From Glycine soja (Eukaryota > Streptophyta > Magnoliopsida > Fabales > Fabaceae), in contig NC_041011.1 in assembly GCF_004193775.1 (NCBI RefSeq), positions 46,941,167-47,005,166 of the forward strand: a DNA stretch of 64,000 bases, written 5' to 3'. The notes beneath the pieces are model-generated. The model was not told where the DNA came from, made no database searches, and saw nothing but the letters and a program-made list of their open reading frames with translations. Positions 12,052 to 26,115 of the stretch are shown piece by piece (positions within the stretch are counted from its first letter, which is position 1; each line of letters opens with the position of its first letter). A program made the translations under genes and the position numbers.

Positions 12052-12881
12052 TAGGTGTGGCCAAAATAAACTGAATTACACTGAACTGTAGTTAACTGAA
12101 CCAAAATTAACTAAAAAAAACTGAACTGCTGTAGATAAAAACTGAACTGAACTATTTTTCAGTTCAGTTCTAAAGAACTAAACTGGTAAATGAACGATTG
12201 AGTGAACTGCCATGAACTGCCAAACTGTTACCAGAGTTGGAAAAAAATCAGTTTCAAAGAACCTGGGACTTAATTTCTGAATATATTTATGTTTCTCGTA
12301 AGTGGTAAACCAAAGTTTTGACTTGATTTTGTTTTTCTCTTTTAATTATGCATGTTCATTGATGCGGTTAAAATATTACAGTTGTTTGTGTCATTAAACT
12401 TTTGGACCCAAAACTTAATTCTTAATTTCTTATTGTGTACAAAAGTCTGCATTTTATTGTTTTATTTATTTATTTTCCTTTAGGGAAGCATAGTTGCATT
12501 TAAATTTCTTATGTCGTTCTTGTTATTCTACAACATAAAGGGATAATTTCTTATAACATTTTTATACTTTATTTTTTATTTATCATATTACTTATCTAAT
12601 TCTATTTTTTCCAACACAAAATAAAAATGAGAAGCAAAATTAAAATGTGGTATTTTTGTAATTAAAAGTGAAAATAAAAATATTTTTTCAAAACAAATGG
12701 CCCTTAAAAACAATTTGGTACAGTTCAAAAAAATTCACATCAAAATGGTTCAGTTTACCTACGGAACAATTTACTTCTGTTCGCTTGAACTGTTTAGTAG
12801 TTCAATAAAAATAAATTACTTTTTCAGCTTGAGACAATTCATGACATTTCAATTCAATTCATTTTGAATTGAATAGCCTTA
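12052..12881. mobile_element. Probable non-autonomous hAT-like element
   Basis: The 830-bp segment is flanked by 8-bp direct repeats with one mismatch, CCCGTAAG (12044-12051) and CCCATAAG (12882-12889), the target-duplication size of hAT transposons. The left end begins TAGGTGTGGCCA, close to the TAGGGGTGGCAA-type ends of plant hAT elements as I recall them. The right end, read inward, begins TAAGGCTATTCA, a weaker match. The interior is built of short ACTGAACTG-type motifs near both ends in opposite orientation (12,060-12,240 and 12,715-12,830). No transposase is encoded, so any movement would have needed an enzyme supplied elsewhere. Confidence 0.45.
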
Positions 12882-13642
12882 CCCATAAGAGACCTATGGT
12901 TCAGCCGGATTAAGTAGTAGAACTTGTTTAGCAAAAATGTTATACTCAAGTTTTTTAAAAATTCTTTTTAGTTAAATTGGTTGGAACATAGGTCATATAA
13001 AAAGTCAATTAAGCTTGACGGGCTATTTCAAACAATAATTTTCAATAAAATTATTATTATTAATATGATATATTACTATAATTATTTTAATTAAATTATA
13101 AAATTATTTTAGTGGTTTAAAAATTTGAATCATTTATTGTTTTGAAACATGTTAATTCTTATAAGCATAAAATATGTTTTTTTAGTGTGACTTAAAAGAC
13201 TTTGGTAGTTTGTGACATGTAATATTTGTAAATAATTTTTTTATAACCTCTAATGGTTTAAAATTGTCTTACTATTTTTAATGAAAATAATAGACTTAAA
13301 AATAAAGTAAATGGAAATTCAACACATCCAATTTTGTTTAACATAGGAATAACATGTAAGTCATTATTTTACACGTTAATATTTTAATGCATAATAATTT
13401 AATTATTATACAATAGTTTTTTAAACAAGCCTTTAAAAAGTTTAACGGATCAAGTCAAACTCATAAAAAAAGGTCATATCTAAAAAATAGATTTGTGATA
13501 GAAAACAAACCTAGGCTTGAATTATAAAAATATAAAATAGATGAGTCAAATTTAGGTATAGTTTGACCTAATTCAATCCATTTGCACCCCTAAAATTAAT
13601 GTATAAATAAGATTCTAAGAATATAGAACCTTTTTTGACACC

Positions 13643-13647
<5 letters not shown>

Positions 13648-13714
<67 letters not shown>
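13648..13714. repeat. (TA)n microsatellite
   Basis: About 33 uninterrupted TA units, likely length-polymorphic. Confidence 0.97.
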
Positions 13715-13717
<3 letters not shown>

Positions 13718-16381
13718 TTCATTAATTGAATCTCATTTAATTCAAATCAAACAACATAAACTATTTTATCAACATTTAAGTTAATCCAAGTGCAAATGTG
13801 CAATAATCAACTCGAAGTTTTGAGCAAGTCTAGAGTTAGCTGAGTCTCATTGTGATTTCAGTTGCAATTAAGTTTGCGACAATTGTCAACAATGTGCAAG
13901 CAGTGTTTGAATAGAAAAAAAATGATTGAAAATAAAAACTTTATTAAAAGTAATTTTCTTATAAATATTAATTCTTGTTAAAGTTGATAGATATTTTTTT
14001 ACCAATAATATGATAAAAAAAAGCAAAAGTAAAATAATTTTTTAAAGAAAGTTAATGTATTTTTCTTTTCTTTTTTGCACAAGACTTGGATGCACTCATA
14101 AATTTGTTGATTTTATCGTGACAAGTCTGAGAAATAACTTTTAGCATTGGTTTTTTATACGACTTTAGCATATTGATTTGCATTTACAAAAATGAAATGT
14201 CATTTTTTTAAATAAAAAAACATGTGTTGTTTAAATGAATAGAAATAAGAATCCTTCTGTTTAGATAAATAAATTTATATGAAAATATTTTATACTAGCA
14301 AAAAAAAAATTAGCCTTTTAACTTATTTATTTATTCTTTATCAAAAATAAGTTATAAAAATTATTTAATTTTAAAAAAAATAGAACAGTGACTGCAACGT
14401 GACTTTCGGATCGAGGTTTGAAATAAAATTTTAATATTATCTTAATTTACATTATGAGGTTATATATATATAATTTTATATAAATGTATTTTAATAGTAA
14501 AATTTTGCATCGTCGTACTCTGCCACATGTACGATAACACTTGGAATGTTTGTTTGGTGAAAGCCTGAAACCACGCGGCAGGTGATGCCACATGGTACCA
14601 AAGCAAAATTAAAATAGAATAATGAAAGGAATATGGACAAAGAAAATGAATTTAAGATATTTTTATTCCCTCTCTCATTTTTTACGTTGTTGGAGATGGA
14701 AAAGCGAAAGTGATGTTTGCCGTTTGGGCTTGGTACTTCTGACGAGACGTAAACCTTAATCTCACGTAATCTCATTGTGATCAGTATTATAGCATTTCTC
14801 TTGGCCAAGGTATTATAATAATTTCACAATCTTCTACGAGATAAATATCATAAAGAGATGCACCAAGCAACTAGCTATAGCAAATTTAATTTTCATCTAT
14901 TAATTTACTACAACACTCTTTTTGTCGTTTCATATTACATCCAGAGTGGGGTTGCTGTTTCGCAATTGATGCTTCATGCTTTGGATTCTAGTTGGTTAAA
15001 TGTTTTCATGCACTACTTACTACTCATTGCATATTTTCAGCCTTTAAAATGTGGAATCTGGTATGGAATAATTAAAGTTTAGGTGGGTTCAGTATAATTC
15101 CAGAATTAAATACCTACAAATTTAATAACAAATAAAATTTAATGACTATTTATAATAATTTTACACTATCATTTAATTATAAATTATCATTTAAATTATT
15201 TTAAGATATTTTTTAAAAAAATTAATAAATTTATTATATATAATAAATTGTGATTAAATGATTATATAAAAAAATTTACATTGTCAATATATAATAATTT
15301 TCTCTTACAAACATTGTCGTATTGAGTGATTAATTTAGGTTATAAACTTATAATGGATTAAACTTGTATTAGGAACATTTCGTGCTTAGTTTAAGTTTTT
15401 TTTAATCAATAACCGTTGGTTTAATATTAATGAGAAAAATTACTATGCATAACTAAATGTCTATCTAAAGAATGACTATATATACAACTCTTACTGTACC
15501 ATGATACATGATAATGTGCACCTTTCATCATAATGGCAAGTTGCGGTCAAGCAGCCTAGGCAAGTATATCTTTTCATATTTAAATTCTTATATACGTTAG
15601 TCATTGAAATTAGATGTCAAATCCACTAAAAAGAATATAATTATATCATTGTAGAAATCAACATGAAGGTATACGGCGACATATTGTAAGTTGTAAGGAA
15701 AATTCACGAAAAATCTTAGAGATTAAAATCACTCATTGGTTGGAAATCGTAAAATAATATTAATATTCTCTAATACTAAATAAGTTCAATTGAGTATGCA
15801 TTTTTAGGATTTGTAGCACCAATTAAATCATCAATCGAATTCTGTTTTGGTGTTATTAAAGAGTTGGAAGTTTAATAATCTGTTCACCCTCCACCATATC
15901 CTCTCCCTCTTCATGTGCAACTTTTCTGACAACGTGGGAAGGGAACATTGTCTTTTCCTGAGCACAAATAGAGTGTAAATGGAACTAGCTAGTGAAGTGA
16001 GATTGTGAGAGTGAGAAGAAAAGACAAAGTGACTGGTAAAATTAGAAGAGGAGTTTCTGTAGAATTGCTTGAGGAGAACAAGAATATAGTTTTGGAATGA
16101 TAAATGGAGCTTGTTGTGGAGGGGAACCCAAACAAGAAGGTGGCTAGCTTTTTTTTTTTAGAGCTAGAAAGGTGGCTAGCGTTGGTGGTATGAAAAACTG
16201 ATGTTGAATTTAACAAATGCATCAGTTTTGTGGGTTGAAAACTAAATGCTAACTTTAATCAAATTATAGATGCAAGTTTTGAGAGTTTTAAACTGTAAAA
16301 GAATTGTTATTTAGACTGTCACAAATTTTGAAAGTTTGCCTCATCAACATTGTTGTTTGTGATGACGGACTAAATTTACAA

Positions 16382-16485
<104 letters not shown>

Positions 16486-18077
16486 ATAAAAGACTAATTT
16501 GATCAATTTATAAATATAAGGAAAAAAATAAATTTGCGAGAAAATACAAGGACCAAACATATATAAATATGTCATTTTACATTTATTAATTAATTTATTA
16601 GTTAATTAACCTCATCAAAAACTTTTAATTCAATTAATTCTTTTAATTTGTGCAACTATGTATATCTTTCATAGACAATCATATTTGAAATAATTCAGAT
16701 CATTGAGAACAATAAAGCACCTTTTCCAAATATGTAATGTAAGTTGCATGAATTCAAAATCATTAATTAAGTTAAACTAATTTTACATCAACTTTCCATA
16801 CATTTAGTAATTTTTAACCAGTTATTTAAAAAATTTCAGTTTTTCAAATTTTAATTTTTAGCTTATAAACTACCAACTAGTTTATAAGTTTTTTAAAAAA
16901 TTCAAGCACACTTTAACTTACTTTATTTTCTCATCAAATTTTTATAAGGCATTACGTGAAGATTTTTTTTTTCTCTTTTCTTTCTCTTCCAATGAAGCCT
17001 AATCTTTTAAAGAGTATATTTCTCACGGCACCCACCACGTAAGCACTTCACCTAATTAATTATATGACTAGTTTACTTTAACTTTAACAAAAAAAAATAT
17101 TATAACTGTAATTGTTAATTTTTAACAAAAAATATAACCTTGCTTATATATATAAACTTTATGTTTTAAAATAAACTCAGATAAAGTCATAGCTTGCCAA
17201 CATATGCATGTTGTCATGTTGGCTTCATATTAAGTCAGAAACGCAGGGATTGAATTAATAATTCCCATTTTTAAAGTCGATTTCCGTAATAGCTCAACAA
17301 TTTTTTCAGCAATAATCTCCTTATGACGTTGGTCCAAAATTTGTCAAAAATCCAAATTAATTTTGATCTATTCAACAGGACGCCTTGAAACGTAGCAAAC
17401 TTTACGTTATTCAGAGTCCAAAGTCCAACCAAAACTATGTCAAATTGATTATATATTTAGTAAAATTCTGTAGAACTATCAGAAATGTTCGAGACTATTA
17501 TTCCTTTATACCTCAATGATATCAGAAAACGTAAGATGATATTAGTTAAATTTAAAAATAAAAATTACATAAATATAAAATAATTATGGTAAAAGCATGC
17601 ATGTCATATAGTTCTGCGTAGCGTGGCTATATCCGAGACTAATATATTGTTTTATACCGCATGAGATGAGATGAACGAATGACGAATAGCGCTATAAGAA
17701 AAGTAAGATAACATTAGTTAAATTATATGAATATATAATAATACTAATACAAAAAAAAATAATGGTAAGTATTCAATATTCTTGATATTCTGTATAACTT
17801 AATTTTTATATTGAATTTATATTCTTGATAACATTAGTTTATATTGAATTTTTTTATATTAATTTTTATAAATATAAACTTAAAAAAAATACTGATTAGT
17901 GTAAATATTTTTTACATTATTATTTGATTGTTGTGATGATAAAGTTACTGACTTCTGTAATGATTCTTTTAAAGTTTATATTTATATGAGTAATGTTTAT
18001 ATCTTATAATTTTTGTTTTACAATTCTTCCTAGTATTTTATAAATTTTTTTAATAAAATTAAGTATATTTAATATCT

Positions 18078-18079
<2 letters not shown>

Positions 18080-18118
<39 letters not shown>
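18080..18118. repeat. (TA)n microsatellite
   Basis: About 19 TA units within AT-rich DNA. Confidence 0.95.
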
Positions 18119-18121
<3 letters not shown>

Positions 18122-19494
18122 AAATTTACCAAACAAAACAAGTAAAGAATTAATAAAAATATTATAAAATGATTTAGAATTATTCTATTTAATTGACAAA
18201 ATAAAAATCTTCATACTAACAAATACAGTATATATTTTTTATCTTCTAAATAATGTCAACTAATCTTTATCCTTAACTATTAATTTATTCTTATCAAATA
18301 TAAGAATGTCTTGATTTCATGTTAACTAACCACTGCTGGTTTATCCAGCTGTCAATTTAATGGCTTTGGAGGCGAGCTAGGTTGTTTAATTAATGACAGA
18401 GAATAATTGCATTATTCTATCTACTATCGACTTTAATTAATAACCACTTAATCACCCTCGCTCAAAATAAAATTAAAAATCACTTAATCAGGATTCGTAT
18501 GGAAAGGTTGTTCCATTCAAATTGTTCTCTTTTTTGTGTCAATTCATTCACTAAATAGAAGCTATCATAAATAAATGAGGATTTCGAACTATTGTTAATA
18601 TAATTGTCCATAGCATAAGATTTTTGCACAAAACTATTGAAAACTGAGGCCAATGATAATAACGAGTTTAATTATTGACAGTACTAGACTCCAACTTCTA
18701 TTCTTAACACATTTCCTACAAGTAACTAATACATTCTCAATTCGTATTTTATTTTATTGCATTTGGTGAAGGATAGTGTCTCCTGGGTTAATGCATCTTA
18801 GAAGATGTTGTAGAATACTTGTTAGAATGCAATACACACACACATATATACATATATATAAAATTAATTTACATATATGTATTTATTATTGTGGAGTAAA
18901 AATAAAAAAATAAAATATTTTTTGTAATTATTTTATTATATTTCTTACTTTTTATATAAAAAAAAAATTTGATATATTTCCAAATTTTTATAATAAAAAC
19001 GGAGGAAATAAAGTTGGTTTATTGGGAACAGGTTTTGTAAAAGATATTGGTTTCTTCACCTTTGCGTGGATCGTTGACAAAAAGTTAACATCAAAATCAA
19101 ATCGATTGAGTTGAGAATTTGGAATAAACTCAGCTTCCAACCTAAATGCTGTTTTGTCTTTATCTCTAAACTAGGCTTCAAAGTGCTGCCTTGTACCACT
19201 TAAACTCAATTTGAATTCCTATCTAATACCTCTAACCCTCCCTTTTTCATGCATCCAACCTCCCCCACACTCTTCAAATAATTTTATTTAAATAACACCT
19301 GCAAATAATAGTTTAACCCAAAACCACATAAAAATTCAGCAAACTGAACTCCAAGTAATTTTAAAAACAAAAACGGATTAATTAAAATAAAATAAAGTAA
19401 GAAAAAAAAAACCTTGTTCTTTCTTTAACCGAAGAAAGAGAAAAAATAGTATAAAAAAGAAAAAAAAAAAAAGCTGTGTATTCCAATTTCCATG

Positions 19495-20503
19495 TCAACC
19501 AGGTGGTGGAGGAGGATAGCCACTGGTATCTGACCAAGTCGAAGGTAGAAGCTCTGTGAACCCCGACCCGCTACCACCGTCTTCTCCGCCGTGACCCTGC
19601 TCTCCCGGCGGCCGGAAAATCCCCATTTGCTGGCTAGAAGAAAACAGAGGATACGAAGCAGAGGAAGGCAGAAACGCCGGCGGCGGCGGTGATGGCAACA
19701 ACGAAGACGGCAAAGAAGATTGAAACGCTGCCATTTGCGAATCAAAGAACCAGTGGTCGAGTCCATGGAACTCCCCTGTACTCCTCAGCAGCTGAGAATA
19801 CCCCCAATAGTCTCTCAGAAAATCAGAGGAGTCCTGAAACCGCGTCCCCTGCATCACCGTCGGCGCAAAACCTGTCACAACCGAACCGGAACCGGAACCA
19901 GCAACCGCACTTGCCGGTAAATTTGGAAGCGGAGGAGGAGGTTGAACCTGTACAACATTTTCGGGGAAATTAAGTTTGGCTCTGTTACCTCTGAACCTCA
20001 ATGCGGCTTCATCGTAAGCTCTGGCTGCAGCCTCGGCAGTGTCGAATGTCCCAAGCCACACTCTCGCCGCTTTGTGAGGATCGCGAATCTCCGCCGCCCA
20101 TTTCCCCCACGGCCTCTGCCTCACTCCTCTGTATCTCCTCCTCCTCTCGCCGCCGCCACTTTCATTCCCTTGTGTTTGTGAAGAAGCTGCTGCAACAACA
20201 CCAAGACCCACACTTGCACCCGCACCCGTGTCGTCTTCACGGGCTCTCTTGTGGCCAACGCCAAACAGAGGAGACAATCCTGGAGAGGAAGGAGCATTCA
20301 TAAAACGTGACATCATTGGAGAACCACTTGCCGGGACCCACTGATTATTGGTTTGGGCCGAAGCTGCAGAGACCACATGGCTCGGAACCGAACCTACAGT
20401 ACTCTCTTCCGTTTCCTCATCGCCGCCTTGTTCCGCCGCCAAGAACTTCCCCGAACCTGAACCTAAACCCCTCTGGTGCGCCACCGTTAGAAAGCACGTG
20501 TGA
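19495..20503 (-). CDS. AP2/ERF transcription factor, ERF110/ABR1 type (5' end unresolved)
   Basis: An open frame of about 335 codons runs to the TAG/TGA-side stop at 19495. It contains one AP2/ERF DNA-binding domain, about residues 117-174 counted from the GTG at 20484: [19 protein letters not shown], then [19 protein letters not shown] and the [13 protein letters not shown] ending. WAAEIRD and the A/D residues mark the ERF rather than DREB branch, and LNFPEN fits group X (ERF110, ABR1). A basic KRAR lies before the domain; the flanks are Ser/Pro/Gly-rich and the C-terminus is proline-rich. The factor should bind GCC-box promoters in stress or hormone responses (family knowledge). The frame has no ATG before the domain except Met-57/58, and a TAA at 20508-20506 closes it upstream. 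An intron and a short 5' exon are therefore likely, for example with acceptor at about 20504. Confidence 0.85.
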
Positions 20504-21100
20504 CTTTACTAATTAACCTTTTTTATGTATTGATCCACTTCTGAGAAAGAAACTGAAACACGTTATTATATATATATATATATGTGTGTGTAAGAAGATG
20601 AGTAAGAGAAATCGAACATGATGAGGAGCTGGCTATAGCCCCCACAACAACAGTGATCTTGTTGCGCCTCTATTACTCTAGCTTCCACCATGCATACACA
20701 TAATTAACACACACACATACTCCACTACCACTACCTTCTATTTCTCATACAATTTCTTTTTTTAAATATTCTAGGTTCTGCTCTACCTTTGATTCTTCTA
20801 AAAAGAAATATATGTTAATCAAAAATGAAAAAATAAATAAAGACTGTACCAATAAATAAAGAATATGTGGTTGCGGTTGTTGGTGTCTCGGAGATGATTT
20901 TGGCTTGTGGAATTTCACACCTAAAAGAGGTTTTGTTTTGACTGAAATTTAATGGAGGGAGGGAGGATGCAAAATGGAACTAACTAGCTGCACTTTCTGC
21001 AAATCCTTTGAGTTGTCGGTTTCCTTTTTGAGATATACAGAAACAAAGAAACAGTGATCATCTTTGAGTTGAATATTATGTCCAGTAAAAATAAACAAAG
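20504..21100 (-). other. 5' flank or first intron of the ERF gene
   Basis: The missing start of the ERF protein should lie here or beyond. A candidate ATG at 20691 opens a frame of about 40 codons. A donor after ...CTCATCAT and an acceptor at about 20504 would join it to the ERF frame in phase, but the donor is weak. The stretch also holds short TA and CA runs. This is a hypothesis only. Confidence 0.3.
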
Positions 21101-21103
21101 AGC

Positions 21104-21105
<2 letters not shown>

Positions 21106-21172
<67 letters not shown>
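21106..21172. repeat. (TA)n microsatellite
   Basis: About 33 TA units upstream of the ERF gene. Confidence 0.97.
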
Positions 21173-21173
<1 letters not shown>

Positions 21174-22152
21174 TTTAATAATTTTCGGGCTCCCTGAATT
21201 ATGATTAGCCCATAGTTAACTGAAGGAAGGTCTGGTTGAAAAACAAAGCACAAAATAAACTCGGGATTAATAAGTCACAACTCGATCACTAATGATTTGC
21301 TTAAATATGAGATAAGGCTTAAGCTCTGAACTGCTGTAGATTAGGTTGGGAATCACTGCTGAAGTTTATATATACAAACAAGAATTATTTAATGAGAAAA
21401 TTATTTTTATATAAGAATAAGAAAAGTAAATCTGAACCTTATAACTATTTAGGGAGTCATTTTTTTAAAAAAAAAAAATCACATAACTTATACATTTTAG
21501 TCTTAACCATTTATAAAAAGAACTAACGATCAATATTTAATCTTCTCTCTAATAAAAAAATGCCTAATTACTAGATAGCATATACGTTTCATATATTGCA
21601 ATCATTTAATACATAATTTTATTTTAAATTTTATTATTAATTTTAAATTTATTTTTACATCAATTATATATACAATTTTTTTTAAAATAAAATTATTTAA
21701 TATTTCATTCATATATTATTTTTTCAAAATAAACTAAAATATAAATTATTTCATTACATTTTTATTATCATTCAATTTTGAAAAAAAAAATTGGCACAAA
21801 TAATCAAACTAGATAAAGTTATAATTTAATAGTTGAATTGATAAATTTACATTTTATATATTATTAATAATTTAATTGTTGCTATAAGTTACAATGATAT
21901 AATTAAGTTATTAATTTATTAATTTAATTTCTTTGTATATATATATGTGTGTGTGTGATTATCAAGCTTAGAAACTTTTTAAAGTTGTATAATATTTTTA
22001 AAAAAAGATGTTATATAACTCGTGTGTTTTAATTATTTATGATAAGATTTATTAATATTTATTTTAATCATTCTCTTATAAAATATTTATCATTTAATAC
22101 ATGTTTTATATATACACGCACGTCTGCATGCATAATAATCTCACAAATGAAT

Positions 22153-22225
22153 TGTTTGGAATTTTATTTTGTCCAATTATAATTAAGATGTTTGGAATTT
22201 ATTTTGTCCAATTATAATTAAGATT
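22153..22225. repeat. Tandem duplication, 36-bp unit
   Basis: Two copies of a unit beginning TGTTTGGAATTT and ending AATTAAGAT lie head to tail and differ only by one T in a T-run. Confidence 0.9.
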
Positions 22226-22799
22226 AGATTGTTCTCGCAAGGAAAAAAAATTGTTGAAGGAATCTCATTGTATGGTCAAAACACGGCTCTGTGGGAACTT
22301 AATTAGACAGCAATTCCATGCGTGACTGTTATATTAAGTTACATTAAATTAAATCAAACAGAATAACACAGCATTTGACCTAATATTTATATTATAGGTG
22401 CTAGCTAGGAATATAAAAGAGGAAGGGGAGGGTGAGGGTTAAATCTAAACATCTAAGTTAGGCATGAATTCAACGACCGGTCGGATTGTTGAACTTTAAC
22501 AGAAGGTTATTGAGAGGTACGTAATGTATGTTACGCATCATCCAAACACAATAACAAGATAGTGAAATTACAGGGGAAGTGTATAAAAAATAAAACGAAA
22601 TTAATTGTAATTAGATAATAAAGATTATACGGATATAAAATGAGATGTACTAAATATTGTGTGGATTATATTGTTTTAGAGTGTTTGTTTCGAATTATAT
22701 AGATGGGTGGGGTTTGTCCTTATAATGAACCCATCACTCAAAAAGATTAAAGACAAATTCTCGTCCTCACCCTATTTTTCACCCAAGTTTTTTTTTTTT

Positions 22800-23000
22800 T
22801 GCGCAAGTAGGGTTTTACATTACTAAAAAAAATATTTTCTATATCAATTATTTGACCCATTCTATATCGATTATGACACGTCATCATAGCAGATGATGTT
22901 AAAAGTTTCATGTCTTTCAACATCGGTTATCGGACCAATGTAAAAAGTGAACATTCTACATCGATTTTATCAGATTTATTGTTTAAAGACTATTTATGGA
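22800..23000. mobile_element. Remnant of a CACTA-type transposon end
   Basis: Degenerate copies of an ACATCGGTTAT-like motif occur in both orientations (for example about 22835, 22863, 22920, 22972). They follow a CATTACTAAAAAA stretch at about 22818, which resembles the CACTACTAAAAAA ends of plant CACTA elements. Subterminal ACATCGGTT repeats of this kind are known from legume CACTA elements. No transposase and no second terminus were found. Confidence 0.4.
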
Positions 23001-23726
23001 GGAATATATTGAGTAATTTTAATGCAGTCGTTAATTTATGTTAGTCAAATTATCTTAAAGTTAAACAATTTGATAATATTATTGAAATAAATTGAGTTAG
23101 AGTTTTTATAGAAGAATAATTGATTGTATAAACAAATACAAGCAAAGTTGATTAATCATTTAAAAGCATTTTTTAAGTCGAAATGGGAGAATTACATACT
23201 AATTAATGAACCTGAGTTTGAATGTGAGGATTTAGAATTATTCTATTTAATATATTGAATTTACAATAAGTTGATCAACGTTACACTTATAGTTTTCATA
23301 ATTTATATTTGCGAGTTTAATTATGAATTAGTTATTTTAATTATGTTAATTTTGCAATTAAATGATTCTGTTTTTTTCAAGTACTAAACATATACTACGT
23401 TTTAAAATTAATTAGTTTATATATTGGAATACAGTTAAATATCTTGTTAATTTTATCATGTTTTATAATTATAATAGTAAAAAGTATTTCTTTTTTATTT
23501 ATTTAAAGTGTTACTAATAACTTTAGTTATGAATATCTAGATATATCCGTAATGTATGGGAATGAGTAATAGTACTCCTCTGTGTCTTTTTTATAAGATT
23601 TTTTTTTTTGCGTATTTTTAACCAAAAATTGTTTCTTATAAAAAAAATGATTGAAGAGTTATTATTATGTGTGAATATAGGAACAAGTATTTCTTTTTTA
23701 TATTGTGTATATAAAGATAAATATTA

Positions 23727-23770
23727 TATGCTACCTTATTCAAAAAAAAATTTATGCTACCTTATTCAAA
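23727..23770. repeat. Short direct repeat, period 26
   Basis: TATGCTACCTTATTCAAA occurs twice, separated by an A-rich spacer. Confidence 0.8.
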
Positions 23771-24786
23771 TTCACGTATCATTCCTACTCAATTTTTTAA
23801 GGGTTAAATGGTTAGTCTTACCGGCCGGCTAATAATTTTTCTAATATCTAATTAAACACCATTTTATTTAATTATGAGATAAAATATCCTTTTGTTGCTA
23901 TACTAGAAGTTATTAGTGAGGTTCTCTGAGTTACATTAAGAACCAAGATGAGTGATAATACAAGTGCTAAATTAAACTCAAAAGAAATGGGGGTGAAACA
24001 AGGTTGATTGGTTGATTCAGTAAAAGACTTTTGCCCTAGCTAGTACATACGTTATTTTAAATAACTATCATGATTACTAAAGTGCATGCATCAATAATAA
24101 GTTAGGTGATAAATACCATTACCTAATTGATATGAGGGGTCATGAAAAACAATGGCACGGGAGCAGGCATGAGTGAGCTTCTCTACCTTTATTTTCGTGG
24201 TGGGTATTCATTTTACTGTATGATTTTTATGGGGGTAAACAAATATTTATGGATATACTTGTAAGTATATAAGGAGTTAACATAAAAGGAAAAAAAAAAT
24301 ACAACTCACATCTCAAGCCTCTACCATACGTTTAATTAATGATTTAGAATTTTCAAAAAAATAAAACAATATATTAAATAATCTTTCTAATTTAATTTTT
24401 TATACAGGTCATTCATATTATAATTAATTTAAGTTTTATAATTAAGTATTTTTATCCAGACCACATATATCTTTTATCAAAGATAATACTATTAAAGTCA
24501 ATTAGAACTACTATGAAATGACAAATATTTAGTTATATGTATTTGACATAATAACATGACTAAAGTTCAAACTCAGAAATTATTGATTAAACCGGAAAAA
24601 TCTACACTAGTTCATCAATAAATTAAACAATTAAGTGGTTTTATAAATAAGTATTTGATATTCCGATTTAATTTCCATTGTTTACTTTTGAAAAATCCCA
24701 GTCATTCGAATTAAAGTGGCCAACTTTAAGTCTAATTTTGGGTAATTTAATGGATAATGTTCAGTTAGAGGTTTTGATTCAGGGAC

Positions 24787-24867
24787 CATGATAATTCCAT
24801 TAAGATATTTGATAAAGAGTGTGTGGTAATATTATTCAGGAATCATGATAATTCCATTAAGATATTT
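24787..24867. repeat. Direct repeat, period 57
   Basis: A 24-bp block beginning CATGATAATTCCATTAAG appears twice, 57 bp apart. Confidence 0.8.
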
Positions 24868-26115
24868 ATATTATACAAAAGTGATTTATTAAGAAGTAAA
24901 TAGAATTTTATTTTTTTTAAAAATAAAAACATTATTTCTTGAAATATAAAAGCAGTCAAAATTAGTCTGGATCCGTCTAAATGATAAATTGTCTTTGTTT
25001 TTTTTTTCTTCTCTAAATAAATTATATACTGTCTATAATTTCAAAAACTAAAATAATAGTTTATTGTTAGATAAAAATTTAAGAATTAAATTAATCATTT
25101 ATTCTAAATATAGTTAGCAAAGATTTTATTTTTTTATACATATCATCAAAAACTCACTCACCTACTAATTTTACCGGAGATGTTGTTAGTACATACACTT
25201 CTTATTCTCAATTAAGTTTAATTTTGATGCATTATTGTTGAAAAAAGTTACACTTTTAACTATTTAATTATTGTTGGTATATGACTATATATAATCAAAT
25301 AATAATATAAAAACTTTAATACATTATTAGTATATTTGAAATAAATTATTCTCATTGTGATAAAAAAAAAGTTGAATTTAACCTTAAAAAATAAATTTTT
25401 ATATACTCATAAGAAAATTATATATCATGAATGATTAAAGTTTCTTAACTTTCTCAAACAAATAAATTTATCTGATTTTCCTAACCCTAGAAAGATTTCG
25501 AAATATGAGGAGTGATGAAGGTGTTTGAGAAACAAGTAGCCAAACAATGTTTTCCAAAATGGCTGGTATAACCACCCAAACTCTAGCACCAACTGCTTGA
25601 CACGTGTGTATCGTTTTCATCACCACAGACCATCGTGCGGGTTCATTTCATTGCAATCTGTATCATCAATTAATCATTCACTATAGTATATGCTTAGCTT
25701 TAAAGTTGAATTTTTAGGTTCCCGTCCGATTTAGGCACGTGTTTTATATTTTTGTCTTGTACTTCCAAAGACACACGAATGCATATTTCCATATACTTTA
25801 AAAGAATCTAGCTTGATCTATATATTTAAAGAATTAGATATATAAATTTTATTTTAATCAATTAATGATAATGTGTTTTATTGATAATGTGTTTTTTAAC
25901 AATTATTTTACTTGATGTAAAAACCAATTATTTACTTAAATTATCTACATATTAATTCTTTTATTAAGGAAAAATGTATATGATTATGTAAATTTTGACT
26001 TGAGTTATAAAAATATTTATGTTCATATTAAATTAGTTTTTATATTAAATTATAAAAATTTTGAAAAGCTTAAAAAGTATTTATCCATAGACGGAGAAAT
26101 AGTTTTATGCATAAA

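Noticed and set aside
11666..12064. 132-codon minus-strand frame
   Set aside because: Overlaps frames of similar length on the other strand, lacks domain or codon signals, and runs into the hAT-like element.
14491..14808. 105-codon minus-strand frame
   Set aside because: AT-rich, no conserved motif and no neighbouring exons.
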